A stretch of DNA of 64,000 bases from Suilimivivens sp009774465 (GCA_947382645.1 CANDAE010000017.1:9959-73958), one strand, 5' to 3'; numbered from the stretch's first letter, positions 32,576 to 41,435 are shown. Program-made: numbers and translations. The notes: generated by a model from the sequence alone, not told the origin.

Positions 32576-33118
32576 AAAGTAGGGATTAATGATCAGTTGG
32601 AAAAAGACATTAATTTGGAAATTGCAAAAATGTTAAAGGATTTTCTTCAGGCCGAAGGAATTCAGGTGATTATGACAAGGGAAGGAGATCAGGGGCTTTA
32701 TGATGAAAATGCAGGCAATAAAAAGGTGCAGGATATGAAAAGAAGACTGGAAATCATTGAAAATGCCAATCCGGTGCTTGTAGTCAGCATTCATCAGAAC
32801 AGCTATCATGAGGAATACGTGAAAGGGGCTCAGGTTTTTTATTATGCTACCAGTGAAGAAAGCAAACGCCTTGCTGGTGTGCTTCAGGAGCAGCTCCGCG
32901 CGCTGGATCCGGAAAATAACAGGCAGGCAAAAGGCAATGACAGCTATTTTCTGCTGAAAAAGACTTCCAGAACAATCGTTATCGTAGAGTGTGGTTTTTT
33001 GTCCAATCGCGAAGAAGCGGAAAAGCTTTCTACCCATTTGTATCAGGAAAAGGTGGCCTGGAACATTCATATGGGAATCATGAAATATTTAAATGGAGTG
33101 GAGGAGCCCTCAAAATAA
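32560..33118 (+). pseudogene. cwlD: CwlD-type amidase, 3' part, interrupted by the element
   Basis: The remaining 186 codons of the amidase: GTDPGKVGIN, then EKDINLEIAKMLKDFL, VLVVSIHQNSYHEEYVKGAQ (zinc His and catalytic region), NDSYFLLKKTSRTIVIVECG with the catalytic glutamate, and MGIMKYLNG at the end. All expected Amidase_3 motifs are intact, so the gene is split but not decayed. Without excision this part has no normal start; a TTG at 32597 is in frame but has no RBS. Confidence 0.85.
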
Positions 33119-33182
33119 CAATAGAAGGTAGTCAAGAAACAGGAAATGTGTTAGAGTAAAATAGAATATTGGGAGCTGACAC

Positions 33183-34256
33183 ATGATGGATACAAAAATT
33201 ATCAGGATGGATGAAGAAAATATAGACAGGAAGGCTATTGAACTGGCCGGGAATATCATTAAATCCGGCGGACTGGTTGCATTTCCCACGGAGACGGTAT
33301 ATGGGCTTGGAGGAGATGCCTTAAACAGTTCCTCTTCCAAAAAGATTTATGCCGCCAAAGGCAGACCTTCGGACAATCCCCTGATTATACATATTGTGGA
33401 GATGAGTGCGCTTTCCGCAATTGTCAATAAAATACCCAAAGCGGCATACTACCTGGCGGAAAAGTACTGGCCGGGACCGCTTACCATGATTTTTGAAAAG
33501 GCGGACTGTGTGCCATTGGAAACTACAGGGGGACTTGATACTGTGGCAGTAAGGATGCCCTCCAATCAGATTGCAAGGGAATTTATCCGCGAGGCAGGGG
33601 GGTATATTGCAGCCCCCAGTGCAAATCGCTCCGGCAGGCCCAGCCCTACTCTGGCAAAATATGTGATAGAAGATCTTTCAGGAAAGATAGATATGATTCT
33701 TGATGGCGGACAGGCGGATATTGGTCTGGAATCCACGATTATTGACCTGACAGGCTCATCTCCTGTGATCCTGCGTCCGGGATATATTACAGAGGAGATG
33801 CTAAGACAGGTGATAGGAGAAGTGGAGGCGGATCAGACTATTTTGGAGGAACATTCAAAAAAGGCGCCAAAGGCGCCGGGGATGAAATACAAACATTATG
33901 CACCAAGAGGAAATCTGATTATAGTGGAAGGGGAAGCCGGGCAGGTAAGCGCCTATATTAATGACAAACTTTCTGCTTTTCATAAGGAAGGAAAAAGAAC
34001 GGGAGTGATTGCCACAGATGAAACCGCCACCGGTTATGTGGCGGACAGTGTGAAAAGCGCTGGAAAGCGGGGGCAGGAGGAGCAGGCAGCCAAATGCTTA
34101 TTCCGCATTTTGCGGGAATTTGATGACGAGGGAATTGAAATTATTTATGCAGAAGGCTTTGAACAAAAGGGTGTGGGACAGGCTGTAATGAACAGACTTT
34201 TAAAGGCGGCAGGCCGTCAGGTGGTGCGTCTGTCAGGAGAAAATAGTCCCATATAA
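33183..34256 (+). CDS. ywlC: Threonylcarbamoyl-AMP synthase, Sua5/YwlC type
   Basis: The enzyme makes threonylcarbamoyl-AMP from threonine, bicarbonate and ATP for the t6A modification at position 37 of ANN-decoding tRNAs. The YrdC domain (about 20-205) has FPTETVYGLGGDA, KGRPSDNPLI and APSANRSGRPSPT; the C-terminal Sua5 domain (about 225-350) has APGMKYKHYAP. The length of 357 is normal. ATG pairs at 33183/33186 follow GGGAGCTG. rpiB follows at 34287. Confidence 0.93.
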   Translation: MMDTKIIRMDEENIDRKAIELAGNIIKSGGLVAFPTETVYGLGGDALNSSSSKKIYAAKGRPSDNPLIIHIVEMSALSAIVNKIPKAAYYLAEKYWPGPLTMIFEKADCVPLETTGGLDTVAVRMPSNQIAREFIREAGGYIAAPSANRSGRPSPTLAKYVIEDLSGKIDMILDGGQADIGLESTIIDLTGSSPVILRPGYITEEMLRQVIGEVEADQTILEEHSKKAPKAPGMKYKHYAPRGNLIIVEGEAGQVSAYINDKLSAFHKEGKRTGVIATDETATGYVADSVKSAGKRGQEEQAAKCLFRILREFDDEGIEIIYAEGFEQKGVGQAVMNRLLKAAGRQVVRLSGENSPI

Positions 34257-34286
34257 CATATTTTATAAAAAATGGAGGAAGGAAAA

Positions 34287-34715
34287 ATGATAGCATTAGC
34301 CAGTGATCATGGCGGATATGATTTAAAGTGTCAGATTATGGAATACCTTAAGGAAAATAAAATAGAGTATAAGGACTTTGGGTGTTATGATAAAACATCC
34401 TGTGATTATCCTGAATTTACAAAAGCGGCAGCTAAGGCGGTGGCGGATGGAGAGTGCGAGAAGGGAATCGTGGTATGCACTACCGGGATTGGCGTTTCCA
34501 TTGCCGCCAACAAAATTTCCGGCATAAGGTGCGCCTTATGCACAAACGCATATCTTGCAAAGATGACAAGGCTTCATAATGATGCCAATATGCTGGCATT
34601 GGGTGGCGGAATTGTAGGGAAAAATCTTGCAGTTGAAATTGTGGAAACCTTTTTAAATACGGAGTTTTCGAAAGGGGAAAATCACATCCGCAGGATTGGC
34701 AAGCTGGAGGAATGA
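34287..34715 (+). CDS. rpiB: Ribose-5-phosphate isomerase B
   Basis: The 142-residue enzyme interconverts ribulose-5-phosphate and ribose-5-phosphate. It begins MIALASDHGGYDLK, and GIVVCTTGIGVSIAANK contains the catalytic cysteine; RLHNDANMLALGG is also typical. I chose ATG at 34287, after GGAGGAAGG, rather than the ATG 15 nt earlier that lies within that site. ywlC-rpiB adjacency is common in Firmicutes. Confidence 0.94.
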   Translation: MIALASDHGGYDLKCQIMEYLKENKIEYKDFGCYDKTSCDYPEFTKAAAKAVADGECEKGIVVCTTGIGVSIAANKISGIRCALCTNAYLAKMTRLHNDANMLALGGGIVGKNLAVEIVETFLNTEFSKGENHIRRIGKLEE

Positions 34716-34794
34716 TGCCGGATTTTATAGAAAAGGCGGCAGATTAAGCTGAAAAGGATATTCTGAGATGGAAAGATAAAGGCAGGTGAGGAGC

Positions 34795-35970
34795 ATGAGA
34801 AAGAACTTTAAGCGAAGAAAAATTGCTGTGTTTATGGCAGCAGTTATTTTGGTGTGCTCATTTCCCATGACTTCCTACGCGGATAACGACAGAATATCCT
34901 CTCTGGAAGAAGAAATCAGAAGAAGAAATCAGGAAAAAGAGCAGACGGAAAACGAGATTAATGAGCGTAAAGATGAGCTTGGCGATCTTCAGCAGACTAC
35001 GGAAGGACTGAAAGGACAGCTTAATAATTTAAATACCAATTTAACTCAGGTAAGCAATAATCTGGCAGAATTAGAGCAGCAGATTCTTGAAAAAAATCTG
35101 GAAATAGAAATCACACTGGAACAGCTTGAAGAGGCAAAAGAAACGGAAGAAGCTCAGTATGCGGCAATGAAAAAGCGCATTCAGTTTATGTACGAGAAGC
35201 GTGACTTTGTGATGATGGAAATGCTCTTTGGCGCGGCAAGTTTTTCCGATCTTTTAAACCGGAACGACTATATTGAGCAGTTAGCGGAGTATGACAGGGA
35301 ACAGCTTGAGATTTATCAGGCCACCAGAGCAGAAATTGAAGAAAAGGAAGCCCAGCTTGAGGCAGAGAAGAAAGAACTGGATGAACTTAAAGTTTCAGTG
35401 GAAGCGGAGCAGAGCCGGGTGGCAGGTCTGGTGAGCCAGACTTCCGGTAAAATTTCCAGTTACCAAAATGAAATACAGGCCACGGAAGAAGAAATGAGAG
35501 AGTATGAAAAACAGCTTCAGGAGCAGAAAAACAGTATTGCACAACTGCAAAAGGAACTGGAGGAAGAAAGAAGACTCAGCCAACTGGCAGCACAGTCAGC
35601 CTGGAGGGACATTTCTGAAATTTCATTTGCAGATGGGGACAAGTATCTGCTGGCAAATCTGATTTATTGCGAAGCTGGAAACCAGCCTTATGAAGGACAG
35701 ATTGCAGTTGGCGCTGTTGTAATGAACCGGGTTATGAGTTCCGTATTTCCGGATACAGTAGTAGGAGTTATTTATCAGAATAAGCAGTTTTCTCCTGTTG
35801 CAAGCGGACGCCTTGCCCTTGCCCTTGCGGAAAATCACGCAACCGAAGCCTGTTACCGGGCGGCAGAAGAGGCCATGTCAGGGCGCACTACAGTAGGCAA
35901 CTGTCTGTTCTTTAGAACCCCTATTGAGGGGCTTACCGGAACCCAGATTGGGGGACATATTTTCTATTAA
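34795..35970 (+). CDS. Secreted coiled-coil cell wall hydrolase, SleB-type domain
   Basis: The 391-residue protein has a signal peptide (VFMAAVILVCSFPMTSYA), a coiled coil of about 220 residues (ISSLEEEIRRRNQEKEQTEN onward) and a C-terminal SleB-like hydrolase domain (about 265-391: YLLANLIYCEAGNQPYEGQI, VGAVVMNRV, FRTP, GGHIFY). The N-terminal half is like CwlO/PcsB-type hydrolases controlled through a membrane partner; the C-terminal glutamate in YCEAGN is the likely catalytic residue. It overlaps the convergent DUF402 gene by 4 nt. Confidence 0.85.
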   Translation: MRKNFKRRKIAVFMAAVILVCSFPMTSYADNDRISSLEEEIRRRNQEKEQTENEINERKDELGDLQQTTEGLKGQLNNLNTNLTQVSNNLAELEQQILEKNLEIEITLEQLEEAKETEEAQYAAMKKRIQFMYEKRDFVMMEMLFGAASFSDLLNRNDYIEQLAEYDREQLEIYQATRAEIEEKEAQLEAEKKELDELKVSVEAEQSRVAGLVSQTSGKISSYQNEIQATEEEMREYEKQLQEQKNSIAQLQKELEEERRLSQLAAQSAWRDISEISFADGDKYLLANLIYCEAGNQPYEGQIAVGAVVMNRVMSSVFPDTVVGVIYQNKQFSPVASGRLALALAENHATEACYRAAEEAMSGRTTVGNCLFFRTPIEGLTGTQIGGHIFY

Positions 35971-36437
35971 CTTTCAATATACCTTTTCAGACTGTCAAAG
36001 TGACCGGAGTAGATGATTTGAAGCAGCCTGTCAAGGCGGAGAAGACTGGATTTTAAAATGTCCAGGCTGATAGAGCGGGATTCCAATGCGGTGACCAGTT
36101 CATCCAAATCCACTACTTTTACAAATCCGTCAGGATAAATAATGACGTCGGCCAGCAGATCTGTGACAATTAATGTGTTTTCGGAAGGATGGGCGTCAAA
36201 ATCCACAATGTCGCAGTACCAGTAAAGCAGGCTGTCATCTCTGCGGCAGAATTTGCTTACCTTAAAGCCTTCCTTCAAGAAGTAGCAGGAGGAACCGTGA
36301 TGCAGGTCTTTTTTTGGATGGAGCGCCTGCCAGGTGGTAATGATGTGTTCCTCGTCACAGGAAAGGATCAGGTCATCCTTTAAAAGAACACACTCGTCAG
36401 GAATAATACGTTTGCGGTACAGAGTGAGATTTGTCAT
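35967..36437 (-). CDS. DUF402 family protein
   Basis: The 156-residue protein has the DUF402 pattern: a beta-barrel with LYWYCDIVDFDAH and a following acidic VTDLLADVIIYPDG, VVDLDEL. These are likely metal-binding carboxylates. Relatives act as nucleoside phosphatases or RNA-binding proteins (FAU-1, YgaC/Ntdp), so a phosphatase role is possible. Its ATG overlaps the stop of the GNAT gene by 4 nt, indicating translation coupling. Confidence 0.85.
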   Translation of the reverse strand: MTNLTLYRKRIIPDECVLLKDDLILSCDEEHIITTWQALHPKKDLHHGSSCYFLKEGFKVSKFCRRDDSLLYWYCDIVDFDAHPSENTLIVTDLLADVIIYPDGFVKVVDLDELVTALESRSISLDILKSSLLRLDRLLQIIYSGHFDSLKRYIES

Positions 36438-36982
36438 AGAACCTCCTTTATGGGAACAAATGGTTTTTGATCGGGCAAATGGGGATTTATAAACTTTTCC
36501 ATCCAGATCATGTCATACCAGGTGCCGAATTTATAACCGGACTGGTGAAAGTGGGCTACGGTTTGATATTCCATGTGTTCATGAAATCCAATACTTTCCG
36601 GATTGGGATAAGCAATACAGGCACATAAATTACATACATTCTGTAATTTTAGCAGTTCTTCCAGGCGGCGGTACAGCTTTGAACCGATTCCCTGCCCATG
36701 ATAATCTTTATCAATATAAATTGAAGTCTCAACCGACCAGTCATAGGCTGACCGGTTTTTAAAAACTGAGGCGTATGCATAGCCTTTTATTTCGCCATCT
36801 ATAAGTGCCGCCAGATAAGGATAGCGGGAGGTGATATTGGTAATGCGCTTTTTAAATTCCTGTAAAGAGGGAACCTCATATTCGAAAGTAATTGCACTTT
36901 CCAACACATAAGGAGCATATATAGCAAGAAGCCTGTCCGCATCTGCCGGCGTGACAGGTCTGATTGTAATTTCAGAATTCAT
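36434..36982 (-). CDS. GNAT N-acetyltransferase, phosphinothricin acetyltransferase-like
   Basis: The 182-residue protein matches the Pat/Bar/YwnH group: IRPVTPADADRLLAIYAPYV, SAITFEYEVP, the acetyl-CoA motif IDKDYHGQGIGSKLYRRL and FHEHMEYQTVAHFHQSGYKF. Relatives acetylate phosphinothricin, methionine sulfone/sulfoximine or other small amines; the natural substrate here cannot be read. It is the first gene of a two-gene operon with DUF402. Confidence 0.88.
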   Translation of the reverse strand: MNSEITIRPVTPADADRLLAIYAPYVLESAITFEYEVPSLQEFKKRITNITSRYPYLAALIDGEIKGYAYASVFKNRSAYDWSVETSIYIDKDYHGQGIGSKLYRRLEELLKLQNVCNLCACIAYPNPESIGFHEHMEYQTVAHFHQSGYKFGTWYDMIWMEKFINPHLPDQKPFVPIKEVL

Positions 36983-37159
36983 TTTCCAGGTTCCTTTTCA
37001 TGGCTTGACTGTTAAGAAAATACTACTCTTAAACAGGGGGAAAGTCAACGGATTATTGAAATATCGCACCAGTGGTGCGAGTTTTTTAGTTGTGGGAATA
37101 TAGGCAGGAAAAATAAAAATTCAAACCCAAAATCGAAGATTATGCGGGGACAAAATTCA

Positions 37160-37188
37160 TTGAGAATATCACTTACTCATAGTATAAT
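37160..37188 (+). promoter_or_regulatory. Promoter of the DUF1016 gene
   Basis: TTGAGA (37160-37165) and perfect TATAAT (37183-37188) are separated by 17 nt, about 65-85 nt before the candidate start codons. Confidence 0.75.
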
Positions 37189-37252
37189 GTGTCTGTAGAT
37201 ATTTGTAGAAAAATGTAAAATGCATGAAGGATAAGCAAGATATTTTGTGTTA

Positions 37253-38299
37253 ATGTTACAAGAAGTGGAGAAAGAAGTGAATAAGGCAGAAGTTTCAAAA
37301 TATGAGCCTTTGGTTCAAGATATAAAAGAACTGATACATAAAAAACAATATCACGTGCTTCAGATAATGAATGCTGAAACTATAAATCTTTATTGGGAAA
37401 TCGGGGAAGAGATTTATAGGCAGCAAAAAGAAAATGGGTGGGGAAAATCCATTGTACAAGTGTTATCAAAAGAGCTGCAGAAAGAGTTTCCCGGGGCTAA
37501 AGGATATTCAGCGTCTAATCTCTGGAGGATGCGTAATTTTTATTTGACGTATCGTGACTCCGAAAAACTCGCACCAATGGTGCGGGAAATTAGCTGGAGC
37601 AATAATATAATCATTATGGAAAAATGTGATAATGCTTTACAAAGAGAATTTTATATTCAAATGGCGAAGCGATATGGCTGGACAAAACGTGTGCTTGCCA
37701 ATTTTATTGAAACACAAACATATGAAAAATATTTGCTGAATCAGACCAATTTCGATTTGACGTTACCGGAAGAACGAAGAGTACAGGCAAAATTAGCAGT
37801 GAAAGATGAGTATACGTTTGATTTTGCTGAATTATCACCAGAGTATTCGGAATACGAGTTGGAAATACAGTTGGTAAATAACATTAGGGCTTTTTTGATT
37901 GAAATGGGTGGTGACTTTACCTTTATTGGCAATCAGTATCATTTAGCTGTTGGAAGTAGGGATTTGTATATTGATCTTTTGCTTTTTCATAGAAGACTTA
38001 GAAGTCTGGTAGCAATAGAGTTAAAAATAGGAGAATTTGAAGCAGAATATGCGGGCAAAATGCAGTTGTATTTGACTGCGCTGGATGAGCAGGTGAAGTT
38101 ACAAAACGAAAACCCGTCTATTGGTATTATAATTTGTAAGAGCAAAGATAAGACTTATGTAGAATATGCTTTAAAACAATCTAATGCTCCAATAGGGGTG
38201 GCAACGTATCAGTTGAGGAACTCGCTGCCGGAAGATATGAAAGAGATGTTACCGGAGCCAGAGGAGATTGTGAAGAGATTGAGGGTATTTGAAGAATGA
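37253..38299 (+). CDS. DUF1016 (YhcG-type) PDDEXK nuclease-like protein
   Basis: The protein is about 348 residues. The N-terminal domain has INLYWEIGEEI, KSIVQVLSKELQKEFP and YSASNLWRMRNFY; the C-terminal domain has the PDDEXK-like core DLYIDLLLFHRRLRSLVAIE followed by LKIG, with D and ExK in place. Family members are found near restriction-modification and mobile genes and are suspected DNA nucleases. ATG at 37253 has no RBS; GTG at 37277 with GGAG 6 nt upstream is an alternative. No restriction genes are nearby. Confidence 0.8.
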   Translation: MLQEVEKEVNKAEVSKYEPLVQDIKELIHKKQYHVLQIMNAETINLYWEIGEEIYRQQKENGWGKSIVQVLSKELQKEFPGAKGYSASNLWRMRNFYLTYRDSEKLAPMVREISWSNNIIIMEKCDNALQREFYIQMAKRYGWTKRVLANFIETQTYEKYLLNQTNFDLTLPEERRVQAKLAVKDEYTFDFAELSPEYSEYELEIQLVNNIRAFLIEMGGDFTFIGNQYHLAVGSRDLYIDLLLFHRRLRSLVAIELKIGEFEAEYAGKMQLYLTALDEQVKLQNENPSIGIIICKSKDKTYVEYALKQSNAPIGVATYQLRNSLPEDMKEMLPEPEEIVKRLRVFEE

Positions 38300-38371
38300 G
38301 AAATTGCTTAATTTTATGAAAATAAAAGAAAAGTGTTTTACTATTTTTTCAGGATAGTACCTAGACAGAAA

Positions 38372-38400
38372 CTGGAAAAATAGGTATAATCATAAGATGA
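38372..38400 (+). promoter_or_regulatory. Likely promoter of the atp operon
   Basis: TATAAT (38395-38400) is perfect; CTGGAA (38372-38377), 17 nt upstream, is a weak -35. It lies 31 nt before atpZ. Confidence 0.55.
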
Positions 38401-38431
38401 ATATAAAAGGTTCGTTAAAGGGGAAAGGTAT

Positions 38432-38737
38432 GTGAAATTCAATAGAAATGTATATCAGGCGCTTGCCATGATAACTCAGTTTGGAATTAACATGTTGGTT
38501 CCTGTTTTTGTGTGTTCTTTTTTGGGGATGTTTCTGGATAAAAAGCTTGGAACAAACTTTCTGGTAGTGCTCCTGTTTTTTGTAGGAGCAGTAGCAGGCG
38601 GGTATAATGTATACCGGTTTTCCAGGCAGATATATTTAAGAGAAAGTGAGCAGTCCTCCTATCTGCATAAAGGGAGAAAAGACACAGGGAGGAAGAATGA
38701 AGGAAAAGATCACAAAAATAAACAGGACGCTGTTTGA
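38432..38737 (+). CDS. atpZ: AtpZ/AtpI-family ATP synthase accessory protein
   Basis: The 101-residue protein has two membrane segments (ALAMITQFGINMLVPVFVC and FLVVLLFFVGAVAGGYNVY) and a charged C-terminus, as in AtpZ. Such proteins lie at the start of Firmicute atp operons and are linked to ion transport or c-ring assembly. GTG at 38432 follows GGGGAAAGG. Its 3' end overlaps the next gene by 41 nt. Confidence 0.85.
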   Translation: MKFNRNVYQALAMITQFGINMLVPVFVCSFLGMFLDKKLGTNFLVVLLFFVGAVAGGYNVYRFSRQIYLRESEQSSYLHKGRKDTGRKNEGKDHKNKQDAV

Positions 38738-39143
38738 ACTTGAAACGGGCATTTTTATGTTTGGTGCAGTGTGTCAGGTGTTTATGCTTCTGTTAAAAGA
38801 TAAAGGCGCTTACAGTTTTGGGCTCTGGATAGGCATCTTGATTGCGGCAGTTGGTGCATTTCATATGTGGTGGTCTTTAGATCGGGCACTGGATCTTCCG
38901 GAGCGTGCAGCAGTGAAATCCATGAGCACCCACAACATATTAAGGTATCTTTTTATTACATTGGCGCTTATCGCTGTGGCAATAAGCGGAATTGCCAGCC
39001 CTCTTTCCGCATTTTTGGGAATTATGGGACTAAAGGCGTCGGCTTATATGCATTTTATCACTAAGAAAATAAGCACTTTAATTTATGGGGAAGAAGTTCT
39101 TCCGCCGCTTATTGATGAACCTGCCGAAGGACAGGATATGTAA
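38697..39143 (+). CDS. atpI: ATP synthase subunit I-like membrane protein
   Basis: The 148-residue protein has four membrane segments (TGIFMFGAVCQVFMLLL, LWIGILIAAVGAFHMWW, YLFITLALIAVAISGIA, FLGIMGLKASAYMHF). The size, topology and place between atpZ and atpB fit subunit I, an assembly helper for the c ring; its sequence is poorly conserved in the family. ATG at 38697 follows GGGAGGAAG. Confidence 0.75.
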   Translation: MKEKITKINRTLFELETGIFMFGAVCQVFMLLLKDKGAYSFGLWIGILIAAVGAFHMWWSLDRALDLPERAAVKSMSTHNILRYLFITLALIAVAISGIASPLSAFLGIMGLKASAYMHFITKKISTLIYGEEVLPPLIDEPAEGQDM

Positions 39144-39155
39144 GGAGGTGAAGAA

Positions 39156-39878
39156 ATGGGACAGGGAATTTTATTGTCGGGAGAGACGGAAGTTGATTTT
39201 ATGATTCACGGGGTGTTTTCCTATGAATTGTTTGGTCAGACTGTATGGATCACAACAACCCATGTGTGTGTTCTGATTGTCATGCTGATTATTATTGGTT
39301 TCTGTATTGCGGCAAATCGTGTAGTCAAACATGCCACAGAAGTACCTGGGGGATTTCAGAATGTGGTAGAACTGATTGTGGAGATGCTGGATGGAATGAT
39401 CGGCGGTGTTATGGGCGGTCAGGCAGTCAGGTTCCGAAATTATATAGGAACGATTTTCATATTTATACTGATCAGCAATATTTCCGGACTTCTGGGCTTA
39501 CGTCCGCCTACTGCAGATTATGGTGTGACCTTCGCTCTTGGTATTATTACATTTACGTTGATTCATTTCAACAAATTTAAATATCAGAAGGTTTCCGGTG
39601 TTTTAAAGGGGCTGTGTGAACCGTGGCCGATTTGGGCGCCGATTAATATTATCAGTGATCTGGCAGTTCCGGTTTCGCTTTCGCTTCGTCTGTTTGCCAA
39701 TATTTTGTCGGGAACAGCGATCATGGCATTGATTTATGCATTGCTCAGCAAAGTGGCCGTTATATGGCCGGCAGCGCTTCATGTATATTTTGATCTGTTT
39801 TCAGGCGCAATCCAGACCTATGTATTTTGTATGCTCACCATGACCTATATAACGGATGCATGCAATACAGGGGATTAA
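39156..39878 (+). CDS. atpB: ATP synthase subunit a
   Basis: The 240-residue subunit a forms the ion path next to the c ring. PVSLSLRLFANILSG contains the essential arginine. ISNISGLLGLRPPTADY is a typical early motif. The length is normal for Firmicutes. TAAGGAGGTG precedes the ATG. Confidence 0.95.
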   Translation: MGQGILLSGETEVDFMIHGVFSYELFGQTVWITTTHVCVLIVMLIIIGFCIAANRVVKHATEVPGGFQNVVELIVEMLDGMIGGVMGGQAVRFRNYIGTIFIFILISNISGLLGLRPPTADYGVTFALGIITFTLIHFNKFKYQKVSGVLKGLCEPWPIWAPINIISDLAVPVSLSLRLFANILSGTAIMALIYALLSKVAVIWPAALHVYFDLFSGAIQTYVFCMLTMTYITDACNTGD

Positions 39879-39950
39879 ATGGCAGTGTGTAAAATAAACA
39901 ATTAAAAAATAAATTTATAATCATGCAAAAAGCATAAGGAGGAAACAAAA

Positions 39951-40214
39951 ATGGATTTTAATGGTAACTTTATTTTAGGTTGTTCAGCAATTGGTGCAGG
40001 TCTGGCAGTTATTGCCGGTATCGGACCTGGTGTAGGACAGGGTATTGCTGCAGGACATGCAGCAGCAGCAGTAGGAAGAAACCCCGGTGCAAAATCTGAT
40101 ATTACTTCAACCATGCTGCTTGGCCAGGCAGTTGCAGAGACTACTGGTCTTTATGGTTTGCTTGTGGCTATTTTGCTGTTATTCGTAAGACCTCTTATGG
40201 GAGCTGCCCAATAA
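39951..40214 (+). CDS. atpE: ATP synthase subunit c with sodium-type ion site
   Basis: The 87-residue hairpin forms the rotor ring. Helix 1 has PGVGQG (Pro26, Gln30) and helix 2 has VAETTGLY (Val61, Glu63, Thr64, Tyr68). These align with Pro28, Gln32, Val63, Glu65, Ser66 and Tyr70 of sodium-type c subunits (Ilyobacter), with a Ser to Thr change. So the enzyme probably couples to sodium. AAGGAGG lies before the ATG, and two hairpins follow. Confidence 0.95.
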   Translation: MDFNGNFILGCSAIGAGLAVIAGIGPGVGQGIAAGHAAAAVGRNPGAKSDITSTMLLGQAVAETTGLYGLLVAILLLFVRPLMGAAQ

Positions 40215-40216
40215 AA

Positions 40217-40305
40217 CGGACAAAAGACTTTCTAAGGCGTCAAAAGACGCCGCCTAAGAAAATCTATAATTTGTCCGGGAAGAATGTCTCTGGCGAGCCA
40301 TTCTT
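40217..40305 (+). repeat. Two hairpins between atpE and atpF
   Basis: CGGACAAA (40217-40224) pairs with TTTGTCCG (40270-40277) and encloses a second stem, TTTCTAAGGCG (40229-40239) with CGCCTAAGAAA (40251-40261), with one mismatch. A second hairpin has AAGAATG (40280-40286) and CATTCTT (40299-40305). They probably stabilise the atpE mRNA or reduce read-through, since c is needed in about ten copies. Confidence 0.65.
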
Positions 40306-40350
40306 CGCAGGTAGCTGTACGATTATATAACTAAGAAAGGAGGTTTACGG

Positions 40351-40869
40351 ATGGAACCCAGATTGTTTGACCTTGACCTGCAGCTTTTGGCAGATGCAAC
40401 GCTTATGATCATTGCGGTTTTTGTACTTTTTTTAGTGGCATCTTACTTTCTGTTTAATCCGGTGAGAGAGATGCTGGCAAAAAGACAGGCCAAGATCAGG
40501 GATGAGCTTGACAGTGCCGAGAGCGATAAAGAAGAAGCAGCCGCTCTTCGGGCGCAGTATGAGGAAAAGCTGAGGAGCATCAATAAGGAAGCCGAAGAAA
40601 TTTTAAGTGATGCCAGAAAGCGTGCACTGGAAAATGAAAACAAGATTGTGGCTGAAGCAAAAGAAGAAGCAGCCAGAATTGTGGAAAGAGCCAGAACAGA
40701 AGCTGAACTTGAAAAGCAGAAGGCTGCTGATGATGTGAAGCGTGAAATGGTAGTGATTGCATCTATGATGGCCGGTAAAGTGGTGAAGGCATCTATCGAT
40801 ACAACCATACAGGAAAGCCTGATAAATGAAACATTAAAGGAAATAGGTGAGAGCACATGGCAAAGCTAG
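40351..40869 (+). CDS. atpF: ATP synthase subunit b
   Basis: The 172-residue peripheral stalk subunit has one N-terminal membrane segment (ATLMIIAVFVLFLVASYFLF) and a long charged coiled coil (AKRQAKIRDELDSAESDKEE onward). AAGGAGG precedes ATG. The last 13 nt overlap atpH. Confidence 0.94.
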   Translation: MEPRLFDLDLQLLADATLMIIAVFVLFLVASYFLFNPVREMLAKRQAKIRDELDSAESDKEEAAALRAQYEEKLRSINKEAEEILSDARKRALENENKIVAEAKEEAARIVERARTEAELEKQKAADDVKREMVVIASMMAGKVVKASIDTTIQESLINETLKEIGESTWQS

Positions 40870-41402
40870 TTGGAACCACATATGGAGAAGCTTTGTTTGA
40901 ATTGGCTGTAGAAGAAGGCAAAGAAGACGAATTCTTAGGCGAGATCACTCAGCTAAAGGATCTGCTTTTGAAAAATCCGGACTTTGGAAAACTGATGAAT
41001 CATCCTAAAATCCTTAAAGAAGATAAACTTAAGGTATTGGAAGAGGTTTTCAAAGGTCGTATTTCAGCAGAATTGCTTGGTTTTTTACACTTGATCGTTA
41101 CAAAGGACAGGTATGGCGATATTGACGGCATCCTGGATTATTTTGTGGATGAAGTAAAAAAGCTTAAAGGGATCGGTGTTGCCTATGTGACTACAGCAAT
41201 CGATTTAAGTGAAGTGAAAAAGAAAGAAATAGAAGCCAGACTGCTTGCCACCACATCTTATAAAAAAATGGAAATGCATTATCAGGTAGATGGGAATCTG
41301 ATCGGAGGAATGGTTTTAAGGATCGGAGACCGGGTGGTTGACAGCAGTGTCAGAAATAAGCTGTTCGAGTTACAAAGAGAACTGCTTAAAGTACAAGTAT
41401 AA
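40857..41402 (+). CDS. atpH: ATP synthase subunit delta
   Basis: The 181-residue delta subunit links the peripheral stalk to F1. It begins MAKLVGTTYGEALFELAVEE and ends with the IGGMVLRIGDRVVDSSVRNK motif. It overlaps atpF; AGGTGAG precedes ATG. Confidence 0.95.
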   Translation: MAKLVGTTYGEALFELAVEEGKEDEFLGEITQLKDLLLKNPDFGKLMNHPKILKEDKLKVLEEVFKGRISAELLGFLHLIVTKDRYGDIDGILDYFVDEVKKLKGIGVAYVTTAIDLSEVKKKEIEARLLATTSYKKMEMHYQVDGNLIGGMVLRIGDRVVDSSVRNKLFELQRELLKVQV

Positions 41403-41435
41403 AAGTAATAAAATAAAGAAAGGTGCGTAAGAACC

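Noticed and set aside
32597..33118. A separate small amidase gene starting at TTG 32597
   Set aside because: There is no RBS, and the amidase frame continues upstream to 32560 with the expected residues after GHGG. It is the 3' part of the split gene.
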